5,518 nucleotides of DNA from Blastococcus sp. (GTDB lineage Bacteria > Actinomycetota > Actinomycetes > Mycobacteriales > Geodermatophilaceae). The stretch lies in the NCBI GenBank assembly GCA_025963345.1, contig JAOPUS010000004.1:1-5518 (forward strand), given 5' to 3'. A model generated the notes under the pieces. It was not told where the DNA came from and did no database searches. It was given only the letters and a program-made list of their open reading frames with translations. Of this stretch, positions 1-4,634 are shown in pieces (positions within the stretch are counted from its first letter, which is position 1; each line of letters begins with the position of its first letter). A program made the translations under genes and the position numbers.

Positions 1-87
1 CAGAGCAGAAAGGTCGGTGTTGGGTGAGCTGTACTTGAGCTCACGGGCCACGCGTGTCTGCTTGGCCTTCGCTCGGCCGCGCCCCAT
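1..87 (-). CDS. DUF3073 domain-containing protein, N-terminal part (runs off the left edge)
   Basis: Reading the minus strand from the ATG at 87-85 gives 29 codons beginning MGRGRAKAKQTRVARELKYS and ending SPNTDLSAL at the window edge. This start is the hallmark of DUF3073, a short, highly charged actinobacterial protein family of unknown function. The basic Gly/Arg/Lys-rich N-terminus fits a soluble cytoplasmic, perhaps nucleic-acid-binding, protein, but that role is inference. A GAGGGGG ribosome-binding site at 96-102 lies eight bases from the ATG and fixes the start. From memory, Streptomyces keeps purM, a DUF3073 gene, vdh and bldC close together, so the vdh to the right supports the call and purM may lie to the left. 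The rest of the gene is outside the window. Confidence 0.9.
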   Translation of the reverse strand, partial: MGRGRAKAKQTRVARELKYSSPNTDLSAL

Positions 88-95
88 CGGCTCGA

Positions 96-102
96 CCCCC
101 TC
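96..102 (-). promoter_or_regulatory. ribosome-binding site of the DUF3073 gene
   Basis: GAGGGGG on the minus strand is purine-rich, complementary to the 16S 3' end, and eight bases upstream of the ATG at 85-87. It supports a short open reading frame that would otherwise be easy to miss because it is truncated by the window edge. Confidence 0.6.
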
Positions 103-213
103 GCTACGGAGTGCGGGAGACCAGCCCGCGAGCTGGACGGCCCGCGTGGCGACCCCGACTGAGTGACAATGTCTCCGCCAACCTTACGACACGGATCCGC
201 GACGGGCACACGT

Positions 214-229
214 CCCTCCCCCAGGAGGG
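214..229 (-). terminator. candidate hairpin terminator after the vdh transcript
   Basis: CCCTCC (214-219) and GGAGGG (224-229) form a perfect six-base-pair stem with a four-base loop, about 30 bp past the stop of the small ORF at 259. On the minus strand it would end the vdh transcript before the DUF3073 gene. There is no T-run after it, so it is at best a U-less GC hairpin of the kind proposed for actinomycetes. The stem is short, and chance is a real alternative. Confidence 0.35.
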
Positions 230-258
230 GCGCGGCCGCTCCGGGCGGCAGCTTCGGC

Positions 259-360
259 TCAGCCGCCCGCCAGGTCGATCACGAGAAGGACGGCGCAGGC
301 CAGGGCGATCAGGGAGCCCACGACCAGCGTGATCCTCTCGGTGTCGAGGTCGGCGTCCAC
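259..360 (-). CDS. possible 33-residue single-pass membrane protein directly after vdh
   Basis: A GTG at 360-358 opens 33 codons ending in TGA at 261-259. An acidic head (DADLDTER, residues 2-9) is followed by an uninterrupted hydrophobic stretch at about residues 10-28 (ITLVVGSLIALACAVLLVI), then DLAGG. That is a single membrane helix, probably with the acidic end outside. The start lies two bases after the vdh stop (363-365), so translational coupling is plausible; there is no strong ribosome-binding site of its own. I do not recognise a family. Seen: the clean charge and hydrophobicity pattern. Inferred: that it is translated. The alternative is chance reading in GC-rich sequence, although a helix this clean is unlike the Arg/Pro-rich shadow frames around it. 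Confidence 0.5.
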   Translation of the reverse strand: MDADLDTERITLVVGSLIALACAVLLVIDLAGG

Positions 361-362
361 CG

Positions 363-1427
363 TCAGCGCGGCAGCCGGATGGTGGCCAGGCGGCCGACCG
401 AGCGGATCCGTTCCTCGGCCAGGCGGTCGGCGGCGACCGCGGGGGAGACGCCCTCGTCGTCCGCGGCCTGGAAGACGCGCAGTGCGACGTCGAAGATCCC
501 GCTGGCCTTTGCCTGTGCCCGCGGGAACGAGAACCCGTGCCGCTCGTCCTCGACCTGGATGACGCCGCCGGCGTTCACCAGGTAGTCCGGCGCGTAGAGG
601 ATGCCGCGCCCGCGGAGCTGCTCGGCCGCCGCGGGGGTGGCCAGCTGATTGTTGGCGCCACCGCACACGATGCTGCTCGACAGCACCGCCACGGTCTGCT
701 CGTCGAGCGCGCCGCCGAGGGCGCAGGGCGCGTAGATGTCGTGGGGCGTGGCGATGAGCTCGGCGGTGTCGGCGGCCGCCTTCACCTGGGGGTAGCGGGC
801 CTGGAGTCGGGCCACCGCGGCCGGGGAGACGTCGGTCACGATCACGTCGGCGCCGTCGTCCAGCACGTGCTCGACCAGCCAGGAACCCACCTTGCCGACC
901 CCGGCGACCGCCACGGTCCGGCCGGACAGCGTGGGGGAGCCCCAGGTGTGCTGGGCGGCGGCGCGCATGCCCTGGAAGACGCCGTACGCGGTCAGCACCG
1001 AGGAGTCGCCGCAACCGCCGTAGGCCTCCGACCGGCCGTGGGCGAAGCGCGTCTCCCGCGCGACGACGTCGAGGTCGGCGTTGTACGTGCCGACGTCGCA
1101 GGCGGTGAGGTAGCGCCCGCCCAAGGCCTCGACGAACCGGCCGTACGCGCGCAGCAGGGCCTCGGTCTTGTCCGTGCTCGGGTCGCCGATGATCACGGCC
1201 TTCCCGCCACCGAGGTCCAACCCTGCGAGGCTGTTCTTGTACGTCATCGCCCGCGACAGCCGGAGGGCGTCGGCGACGGCGGCCTCCTCGCTGGCGTACG
1301 GGTAGAAGCGGGTGCCGCCGAGTGCCGGGCCCAGGGCCGTCGAGTGGACGGCGATGATCGCCCGCAGCCCCGATTCCGCGTCGCGACAGAACACGACCTG
1401 CTCGTGATCAGAGCTGAGAATCTCCAC
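363..1427 (-). CDS. vdh: valine (branched-chain amino acid) dehydrogenase, NAD-dependent
   Basis: A 354-residue Glu/Leu/Phe/Val dehydrogenase. The family oxidatively deaminates valine, leucine or isoleucine to the 2-oxo acid and ammonium with NAD+, in the cytoplasm, as the first step of branched-chain amino acid catabolism; in actinomycetes this also feeds acyl-CoA precursors. Seen: EQVVFCRDAESGLRAIIAVH (9-28), LGPALGGTR (32-40), MTYKNSLAGL with substrate-site Lys64, LGGGKAVIIGDP with catalytic Lys76, TACDVGT with Asp111, Rossmann motif GVGKVG (176-181) with Asp199 at the end of the second strand (fits NAD+), CGGANNQL (255-262) and YLVNAGGVI (282-290). Length matches leucine dehydrogenase and Streptomyces Vdh (about 360). 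The GTG at 1427-1425 starts the conserved N-terminus and no better start lies upstream. Valine versus leucine preference cannot be read from the sequence. It is divergent from the ABC operon. Confidence 0.93.
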   Translation of the reverse strand: MEILSSDHEQVVFCRDAESGLRAIIAVHSTALGPALGGTRFYPYASEEAAVADALRLSRAMTYKNSLAGLDLGGGKAVIIGDPSTDKTEALLRAYGRFVEALGGRYLTACDVGTYNADLDVVARETRFAHGRSEAYGGCGDSSVLTAYGVFQGMRAAAQHTWGSPTLSGRTVAVAGVGKVGSWLVEHVLDDGADVIVTDVSPAAVARLQARYPQVKAAADTAELIATPHDIYAPCALGGALDEQTVAVLSSSIVCGGANNQLATPAAAEQLRGRGILYAPDYLVNAGGVIQVEDERHGFSFPRAQAKASGIFDVALRVFQAADDEGVSPAVAADRLAEERIRSVGRLATIRLPR

Positions 1428-1433
1428 GCCAGG

Positions 1434-1439
1434 AGCCTA
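1434..1439 (-). promoter_or_regulatory. candidate -10 box of vdh, possibly for a leaderless transcript
   Basis: On the minus strand TAGGCT (TANNNT type) ends six bases before the GTG start at 1427. That spacing puts the predicted transcription start on or beside the GTG, as in leaderless mRNAs, which are common in actinobacteria. The only ribosome-binding-like sequence near the GTG is a weak AGG inside the same box. No good -35 hexamer is visible. This is inference from spacing and one weak hexamer. Confidence 0.35.
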
Positions 1440-1489
1440 GAACGCTCCCGGGATGCCGCTCCTCCGCTGCGAGCTGGGCGGGGTCCGGC

Positions 1490-1499
1490 CACGGCCGTG
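1490..1499. promoter_or_regulatory. 10-bp perfect palindrome, candidate operator
   Basis: CACGGCCGTG is its own reverse complement and lies 79 bp before the binding-protein start. LacI- and ROK-type sugar regulators bind palindromes in such positions. It does not extend beyond ten bases, and GC-rich palindromes of this length arise by chance. Confidence 0.25.
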
Positions 1500-1564
1500 C
1501 GGCGTTGCGGGCATGATCCTGGGTCGGACACCCCAGCAGAACGCGGTGCTGCGCCCGCGAGCAC

Positions 1565-1570
1565 AGGAGG
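1565..1570 (+). promoter_or_regulatory. ribosome-binding site of the substrate-binding protein gene
   Basis: AGGAGG is a perfect Shine-Dalgarno core seven bases upstream of the ATG at 1578-1580. It decides the start: the open frame continues much further left, antisense to vdh, but only this ATG has a ribosome-binding site and a lipoprotein signal behind it. It is far stronger than anything in front of the permease gene. Confidence 0.85.
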
Positions 1571-1577
1571 ACTTTCC

Positions 1578-2552
1578 ATGGCCGGACCCAAGCGACTGTT
1601 GGCGCTCGCCATGGCCGCACCGCTCTTCCTCGCCGCTGCCTGCACCACCGGCAGCAGCTCGGACGGCGGCGACTCCGGCAACGCCAGCAGCGGTGACCTC
1701 GCGTTCGCCGTGATCACCCACGGCTCGGCCGGCGACGCCTTCTGGGACGTCGTGCAGAACGGGGCCGAGCGGGCCGGCGAGGACCTCGGCATCTCCGTGG
1801 ACTACCAGAGCGACGGCGACCCGCAGCGGCAGGCGCAGCTCATCGACGCGGCGGTCAACCAGGGCGTCGACGGCATCGTGGTCTCGATGGCCAACCCCGA
1901 TGCCCTGCAGGACTCCGTCGCGGCCGCCGTCGATGCCGGCATCCCGGTCGTGACGATCAACTCCGGTGGCGACCGGTCGGCGGAGTTCGGCGCCATCGGC
2001 CACGTCGGTCAGGACGAGGCGATCGCCGGCCAGGGAGCCGGCCGCGAGCTCGCGGCCGAGGGTGCCGAGAAGGTGCTCTGCGTCGTCCACGAGGCCGGCA
2101 ACATCGGGCTGGAGGAGCGGTGCGCCGGTGCCTCCGAGGGCCTGGGCTCCGGCGTGACGTCGCTGCAGGTGGACATCAACGACCTGCAGGGCGCCCAGTC
2201 GACCATCGCCTCGCAGCTGCAGAGCGACCCGACCATCGACGCGGTCCTCACCCTGAACTCGGCCGTCGCCGCCGTGGCGGTCACCGCCGCCGACGACGCC
2301 GGCTCCGATGCCCGGGTGGCCACCTTCGACCTCAACCAGGACGTCATCAGCGGCATCCAGGACGGCTCGATCGCCTTCGCCGTCGACCAGCAGCAGTACG
2401 AGCAGGGCTACCTGCCGATCGTGATGCTCCAGCTGTACGCCAAGAACCTCAACACCGTCGGCGGCGGTCAGCCGGTCCTCACGGGCCCGGGGATCGTGAA
2501 CGCCGACAACGTCGACGAGATCGCCGACCTGGCCTCGGCCGGCACGCGCTGA
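1578..2552 (+). CDS. sugar-type ABC transporter substrate-binding lipoprotein
   Basis: A 324-residue periplasmic-binding-protein type 1 lipoprotein (ribose/fructose-binding-like, Peripla_BP_4 type). It would capture a sugar or polyol outside the membrane and deliver it to the permease encoded next. Seen: signal peptide 1-21 with KR at 5-6, a hydrophobic core and LAAAC, giving lipidated Cys22; then a Ser/Gly/Asp-rich linker (23-40). The first lobe runs from LAFAVITHGSAGDAFWDVVQ (41-60), with VDGIVVSMANPDAL (97-110) and GIPVVTINSG (121-130). GHVGQDEAIAGQGAG (141-155) leads into the second lobe, with VLCVVHEAGN (167-176), ERCAG (180-184), VLTLNS (223-228), ATFDLNQD (248-255) and AFAVDQQQYEQGYLPIV (266-282). 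Cys168 and Cys182 could form a disulfide. The ligand cannot be assigned. The stop TGA is embedded in CTGA at the junction with the permease. Confidence 0.9.
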   Translation: MAGPKRLLALAMAAPLFLAAACTTGSSSDGGDSGNASSGDLAFAVITHGSAGDAFWDVVQNGAERAGEDLGISVDYQSDGDPQRQAQLIDAAVNQGVDGIVVSMANPDALQDSVAAAVDAGIPVVTINSGGDRSAEFGAIGHVGQDEAIAGQGAGRELAAEGAEKVLCVVHEAGNIGLEERCAGASEGLGSGVTSLQVDINDLQGAQSTIASQLQSDPTIDAVLTLNSAVAAVAVTAADDAGSDARVATFDLNQDVISGIQDGSIAFAVDQQQYEQGYLPIVMLQLYAKNLNTVGGGQPVLTGPGIVNADNVDEIADLASAGTR

Positions 2553-3616
2553 GCGTCACCGGGACCGGCGCTCATGCCGGTACGGAAGAGCGCGCGGGCG
2601 ACGAGCGGCTGACGGCGCGGGGTCCGCTGCGCCGGCTGCTCGTCACCCCCGAGCTGGGAGCGCTGGTCGGCGCCGTCGTCGTCTTCGCGTTCTTCGCCGT
2701 GCAGTCGCCGGTCTTCCGCTCGGCGCGGGGGGTCGCCAACTGGATGGATCCGGCGTCGACGCTGGGCATCATGGCGGTCGCCGTGGCGCTGCTGATGATC
2801 GGCGGGCACTTCGACCTGTCGGCCGGCGTGCTCACCGGGACGACGGCGCTGACGGTGGGCATCGTCGCCGTCGAGTTCCGGCAGAACCTCTGGATCGCCA
2901 TCGGCGTCGCGCTGGTCGTGGCACTGGCGGTCGGCTTCTTCAACGGCTGGCTGGTGACCCGTACCGGGCTGCCCAGCTTCATCATCACGCTCGGCACGTT
3001 CCTGATGCTCCAGGGCCTGAACGTGGGCCTGACCAAGCTCTTCACCGACACGGTCACCGTGGGCGGCATCGACGACGTCCCCGGCTACGCCGCCGCGGAG
3101 TGGATCTTCGCCTCCCGGCTGAACATCGCGGGCACCGAGTTCCGCGTCGCGATCGTGTGGTGGCTGCTGTTCACCGCCCTGGCCACCTGGGTGCTGCTGC
3201 GCACCCGGTTCGGCAACTGGGTGTTCGCCACAGGTGGCGACGAGGTGGCCGCCCGCAACGTCGGCGTCCCGGCCCGCCGCACCACCATCACCCTGTTCAT
3301 GACGACCGCGGCGGCGGCCTGGTTCGTCGGCACCACGCTCGCGGTCCGGCTCACGTCGGTGCAGGCCAACAGCGGCATCGGGCAGGAGCTCATCTACATC
3401 GTGGCCGCAGTCATTGGCGGCTGCCTGCTCACCGGCGGGTTCGGTTCGGCGATCGGGGCGTCGCTGGGGGCGCTCATCTTCGGCATGACCCAGCTCGGGA
3501 TCCCGTACCTGCACTGGGACGCCGACTGGTTCTACTTCTTCCTCGGCGCCATGCTCCTGCTCGCCGTGCTCGCCAACCGGCTGGTCCGCCGCTACGCCCA
3601 GGCGGCCCGGCGATGA
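2549..3616 (+). CDS. sugar-type ABC transporter permease (BPD_transp_2 / RbsC-FrcC type)
   Basis: The membrane channel of the importer; residue numbers assume a CTG start at 2549 (355 residues). Seen: a cytoplasmic head (1-35), helix 1 (about 37-51), IMAVAVALLMIGGHFDLSAG (74-93) with the family GG-x-x-DLS-x-G motif, NGWLVTRTGLPSFIITLGTF (132-151), a further helix (200-216), the cytoplasmic loop FATGGDEVAARNVGVPARR (226-244) that contacts the ATPase, and VIGGCLLTGGFGSAIGASLG (288-307). Length is normal for the family. The start is odd: between the upstream stop and helix 1 the frame has no ATG, GTG or TTG. CTG at 2549, overlapping TGA as CTGA, is the best candidate; the first GTG (2699) lies inside helix 1 and would leave 305 residues. 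No clear ribosome-binding site is present, so coupling to the upstream gene is likely. The identity is firm; the start is not. Confidence 0.88.
   Translation: MSVTGTGAHAGTEERAGDERLTARGPLRRLLVTPELGALVGAVVVFAFFAVQSPVFRSARGVANWMDPASTLGIMAVAVALLMIGGHFDLSAGVLTGTTALTVGIVAVEFRQNLWIAIGVALVVALAVGFFNGWLVTRTGLPSFIITLGTFLMLQGLNVGLTKLFTDTVTVGGIDDVPGYAAAEWIFASRLNIAGTEFRVAIVWWLLFTALATWVLLRTRFGNWVFATGGDEVAARNVGVPARRTTITLFMTTAAAAWFVGTTLAVRLTSVQANSGIGQELIYIVAAVIGGCLLTGGFGSAIGASLGALIFGMTQLGIPYLHWDADWFYFFLGAMLLLAVLANRLVRRYAQAARR
2550..2574 (+). promoter_or_regulatory. stem-loop at the binding-protein/permease junction
   Basis: TGAGCG (2550-2555) pairs perfectly with CGCTCA (2569-2574). A T-G and a C-G pair extend the stem inward to eight pairs around a nine-base loop (2558-2566). 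The stem begins on the first base of the binding-protein stop codon. Hairpins after the binding-protein gene are known in importer operons, where they stabilise the upstream message or attenuate downstream expression so that binding protein exceeds permease. Its role here is inference. Confidence 0.5.
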
Positions 3617-4422
3617 CGGGCGCGAGCAGCGGGGTGGGCGGGGGATCGGCACTGCTGGAGCTGCGGGACGTCGGCAAGGACTACGGCACGGTGGTCGCCC
3701 TCGACGGGATCACGACCACCGTGCGCGCCGGCGAGGTGACCTGCGTGCTGGGTGACAACGGCGCAGGCAAGTCGACCTTGATCAAGATCCTCGGTGGGGT
3801 GCACCGGCCGGACCGCGGCGAGGTGCTGCTGGACGGGGAGCCGGCCAGCTTCGGGGCGCCGCGGGAGGCGCTCGACGCCGGGATCGCGACCGTCTACCAG
3901 GACCTGGCGATGATCCCGCTGATGGCGATCTGGCGGAACTTCTTCCTGGGTGCCGAGCCCACTCGCGGCTGGGGTCCGTTCCGCCGGTTCGATGCCGGGC
4001 GGGCCCGGAAGGTGACGCGGGGTGCCCTCGCCGAGATGGGCATCGACATCCGGGACCCCGACCAGCCCGTCGGCACGCTGTCGGGCGGTGAGCGCCAGTC
4101 GGTGGCGATCGCACGGGCGGTCCACTTCGGCGCGCGGGTGCTGATCCTCGACGAGCCGACATCGGCGCTCGGCGTCAAGCAGGCCGGGGTCGTCCTCCGA
4201 TACGTCGCGCAGGCCCGTGACCGAGGGGTCGGCGTCGTACTCATCACGCACAACCCGCACCACGCCTACCCGGTAGGCGACCGGTTCCTGGTCCTCAACC
4301 GTGGCCGCAGCCTGGGCAGCTTCGCCAAGGCCGACGTCAGCCGCGACGAGCTGACCCGCCTGATGGCCGGCGGCGCGGAGCTCGACCAGCTCACGCACGA
4401 GCTCGAGCGCCCCACCTCCTAG
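3613..4422 (+). CDS. sugar-type ABC transporter ATP-binding protein, single domain (FrcA-like)
   Basis: A 269-residue cytoplasmic ATPase that would power the importer. Seen: Walker A GDNGAGKST (47-55), Q-loop Gln96 in YQD, signature LSGGERQ (156-162), Walker B VLILDE (176-181) with catalytic Glu181, D-loop region SALG (184-187, with Gly where SALD is usual) and H-loop His213. All catalytic residues are intact. It has one nucleotide-binding domain, unlike the tandem RbsA/MglA proteins of about 500 residues, so it should work as a homodimer; FrcA of rhizobia has this form, as do the EPTSALGVKQ and ITHNPHHAYPV stretches of this subgroup. The ATG overlaps the permease stop as ATGA, showing tight translational coupling. 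The tail after about residue 235 is a short acidic extension. Substrate identity cannot be read from the ATPase. Confidence 0.93.
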   Translation: MTGASSGVGGGSALLELRDVGKDYGTVVALDGITTTVRAGEVTCVLGDNGAGKSTLIKILGGVHRPDRGEVLLDGEPASFGAPREALDAGIATVYQDLAMIPLMAIWRNFFLGAEPTRGWGPFRRFDAGRARKVTRGALAEMGIDIRDPDQPVGTLSGGERQSVAIARAVHFGARVLILDEPTSALGVKQAGVVLRYVAQARDRGVGVVLITHNPHHAYPVGDRFLVLNRGRSLGSFAKADVSRDELTRLMAGGAELDQLTHELERPTS

Positions 4423-4444
4423 CGCGGTCTCACGGCGGCCGCGC
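4422..4444 (+). terminator. candidate hairpin terminator of the ABC operon
   Basis: GCGCGG (4422-4427) pairs perfectly with CCGCGC (4439-4444). T4428-G4438 and C4429-G4437 extend the stem to eight pairs around a seven-base loop. It begins on the last base of the ATPase stop codon. The following bases are G-rich with no T-run, so classic intrinsic termination is unlikely; a U-less GC hairpin or a transcript-stabilising structure fits better. Confidence 0.4.
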
Positions 4445-4503
4445 GCGGGGTGGTCGGCGGCGTCCCCTCACGCTCATCGATCCGAGTGTCGACTTGTCCC
4501 CTG

Positions 4504-4519
4504 GTAAGGGAATGGTCAC
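4504..4519 (+). promoter_or_regulatory. candidate MtrA-like direct repeat
   Basis: GTAAG (4504-4508) and GTCAC (4515-4519) are spaced with an 11-bp period, each one mismatch from the GTAAC repeats bound by the response regulator MtrA. MtrA controls cell-wall hydrolase genes of the NlpC/P60 and resuscitation-promoting-factor types in actinobacteria, and the gene downstream is probably such a hydrolase. Both half-sites are imperfect, so this is a candidate only. Confidence 0.35.
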
Positions 4520-4621
4520 CCTACGAAATTGAAGGCGCGTGTCGGTTGTGCCGCGTGTTGCCTTTGTGACTGCTGGTGATGGTGCGACTCTTCCCGGGCT
4601 TCACCGACCACCCACTTCCCC

Positions 4622-4627
4622 AGGGAG
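4622..4627 (+). promoter_or_regulatory. ribosome-binding site of the secreted coiled-coil protein
   Basis: AGGGAG lies seven bases before the ATG at 4635-4637. It favours that start over the internal ATG at codon 32, which would begin inside the signal-peptide core without its positively charged head. Confidence 0.65.
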
Positions 4628-4634
4628 CGCGCCC

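Larger units (their letters stand above)
88..258. other. intergenic region between the DUF3073 gene and the small membrane ORF
   Basis: This 171-bp stretch should hold the DUF3073 promoter and the end of the vdh transcript. It contains a 6-bp perfect hairpin at 214-229 and a weaker 5-bp inverted repeat (CCAGC at 121-125, GCTGG at 132-136) that would lie in the DUF3073 leader. A TTGTCA on the minus strand near 170 could be a -35 box, but no convincing -10 hexamer sits 16-18 bases downstream, so no promoter is called. Open frames crossing it are GC-driven and show no family resemblance. Confidence 0.5.
1428..1577. other. divergent intergenic region between vdh and the ABC operon
   Basis: This 150-bp region must carry promoters for both vdh and the importer operon. 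It holds a perfect 10-bp palindrome CACGGCCGTG at 1490-1499, an inverted repeat CTGGG (1519-1523) with CCCAG (1532-1536), and a hairpin-forming GTGCT (1546-1550) with AGCAC (1560-1564) ending at the ribosome-binding site. Any could be an operator for a sugar-responsive repressor, but no regulator gene is in the window. A CATGAT at 1512-1517 is the most -10-like hexamer for the operon and is weak. Confidence 0.45.
4423..4634. other. intergenic region upstream of the secreted coiled-coil protein
   Basis: This 212-bp region ends the importer operon and should hold the promoter of the next gene. After the hairpin, 4494-4535 is locally less GC-rich than its surroundings, which suggests a promoter area. 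It contains TTGTCC (4494-4499), an 11-bp-period direct repeat (4504-4519) and TACGAA (4522-4527). The distance between the TTGTCC and TACGAA boxes is 22 bases, too long for a standard pair, so no promoter is asserted. I checked for the signature loops of the c-di-AMP (ydaO) riboswitch, which precedes some actinobacterial cell-wall hydrolase genes, and did not see them. Confidence 0.5.

Noticed and set aside
259..1014. Long minus-strand frame of 251 codons overlapping vdh
   Set aside because: Most of it is an Arg/Pro/Gly-rich shadow of vdh in another frame; only its last 33 codons after the vdh stop look like protein and are reported separately.
537..1577. Plus-strand open frame running through the vdh region into the binding-protein gene, which would add about 347 residues to its N-terminus
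   Set aside because: The extra part is antisense to vdh, has no family resemblance, and would bury the lipoprotein signal; the ATG at 1578 has a perfect AGGAGG.
2468..3652. 394-codon minus-strand frame antisense to the permease
   Set aside because: Its composition (Arg, Gln, Asp, His rich, no motifs) is that of a GC-rich antisense shadow, and the plus strand encodes an unmistakable permease.
3592..4398. 268-codon minus-strand frame antisense to the ATPase gene
   Set aside because: The plus strand has a full set of ABC ATPase motifs; the antisense frame shows none and has no ribosome-binding site worth noting.
4566..4582. CRP/GlxR-type site starting at TGTGA (4565-4569)
   Set aside because: The right half-site TCACA is missing at the required spacing.
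4494..4634. A c-di-AMP (ydaO-type) riboswitch upstream of the cell-wall gene
   Set aside because: Considered because such riboswitches precede some actinobacterial cell-wall hydrolase genes, but the conserved loop sequences and long paired arms are not visible.
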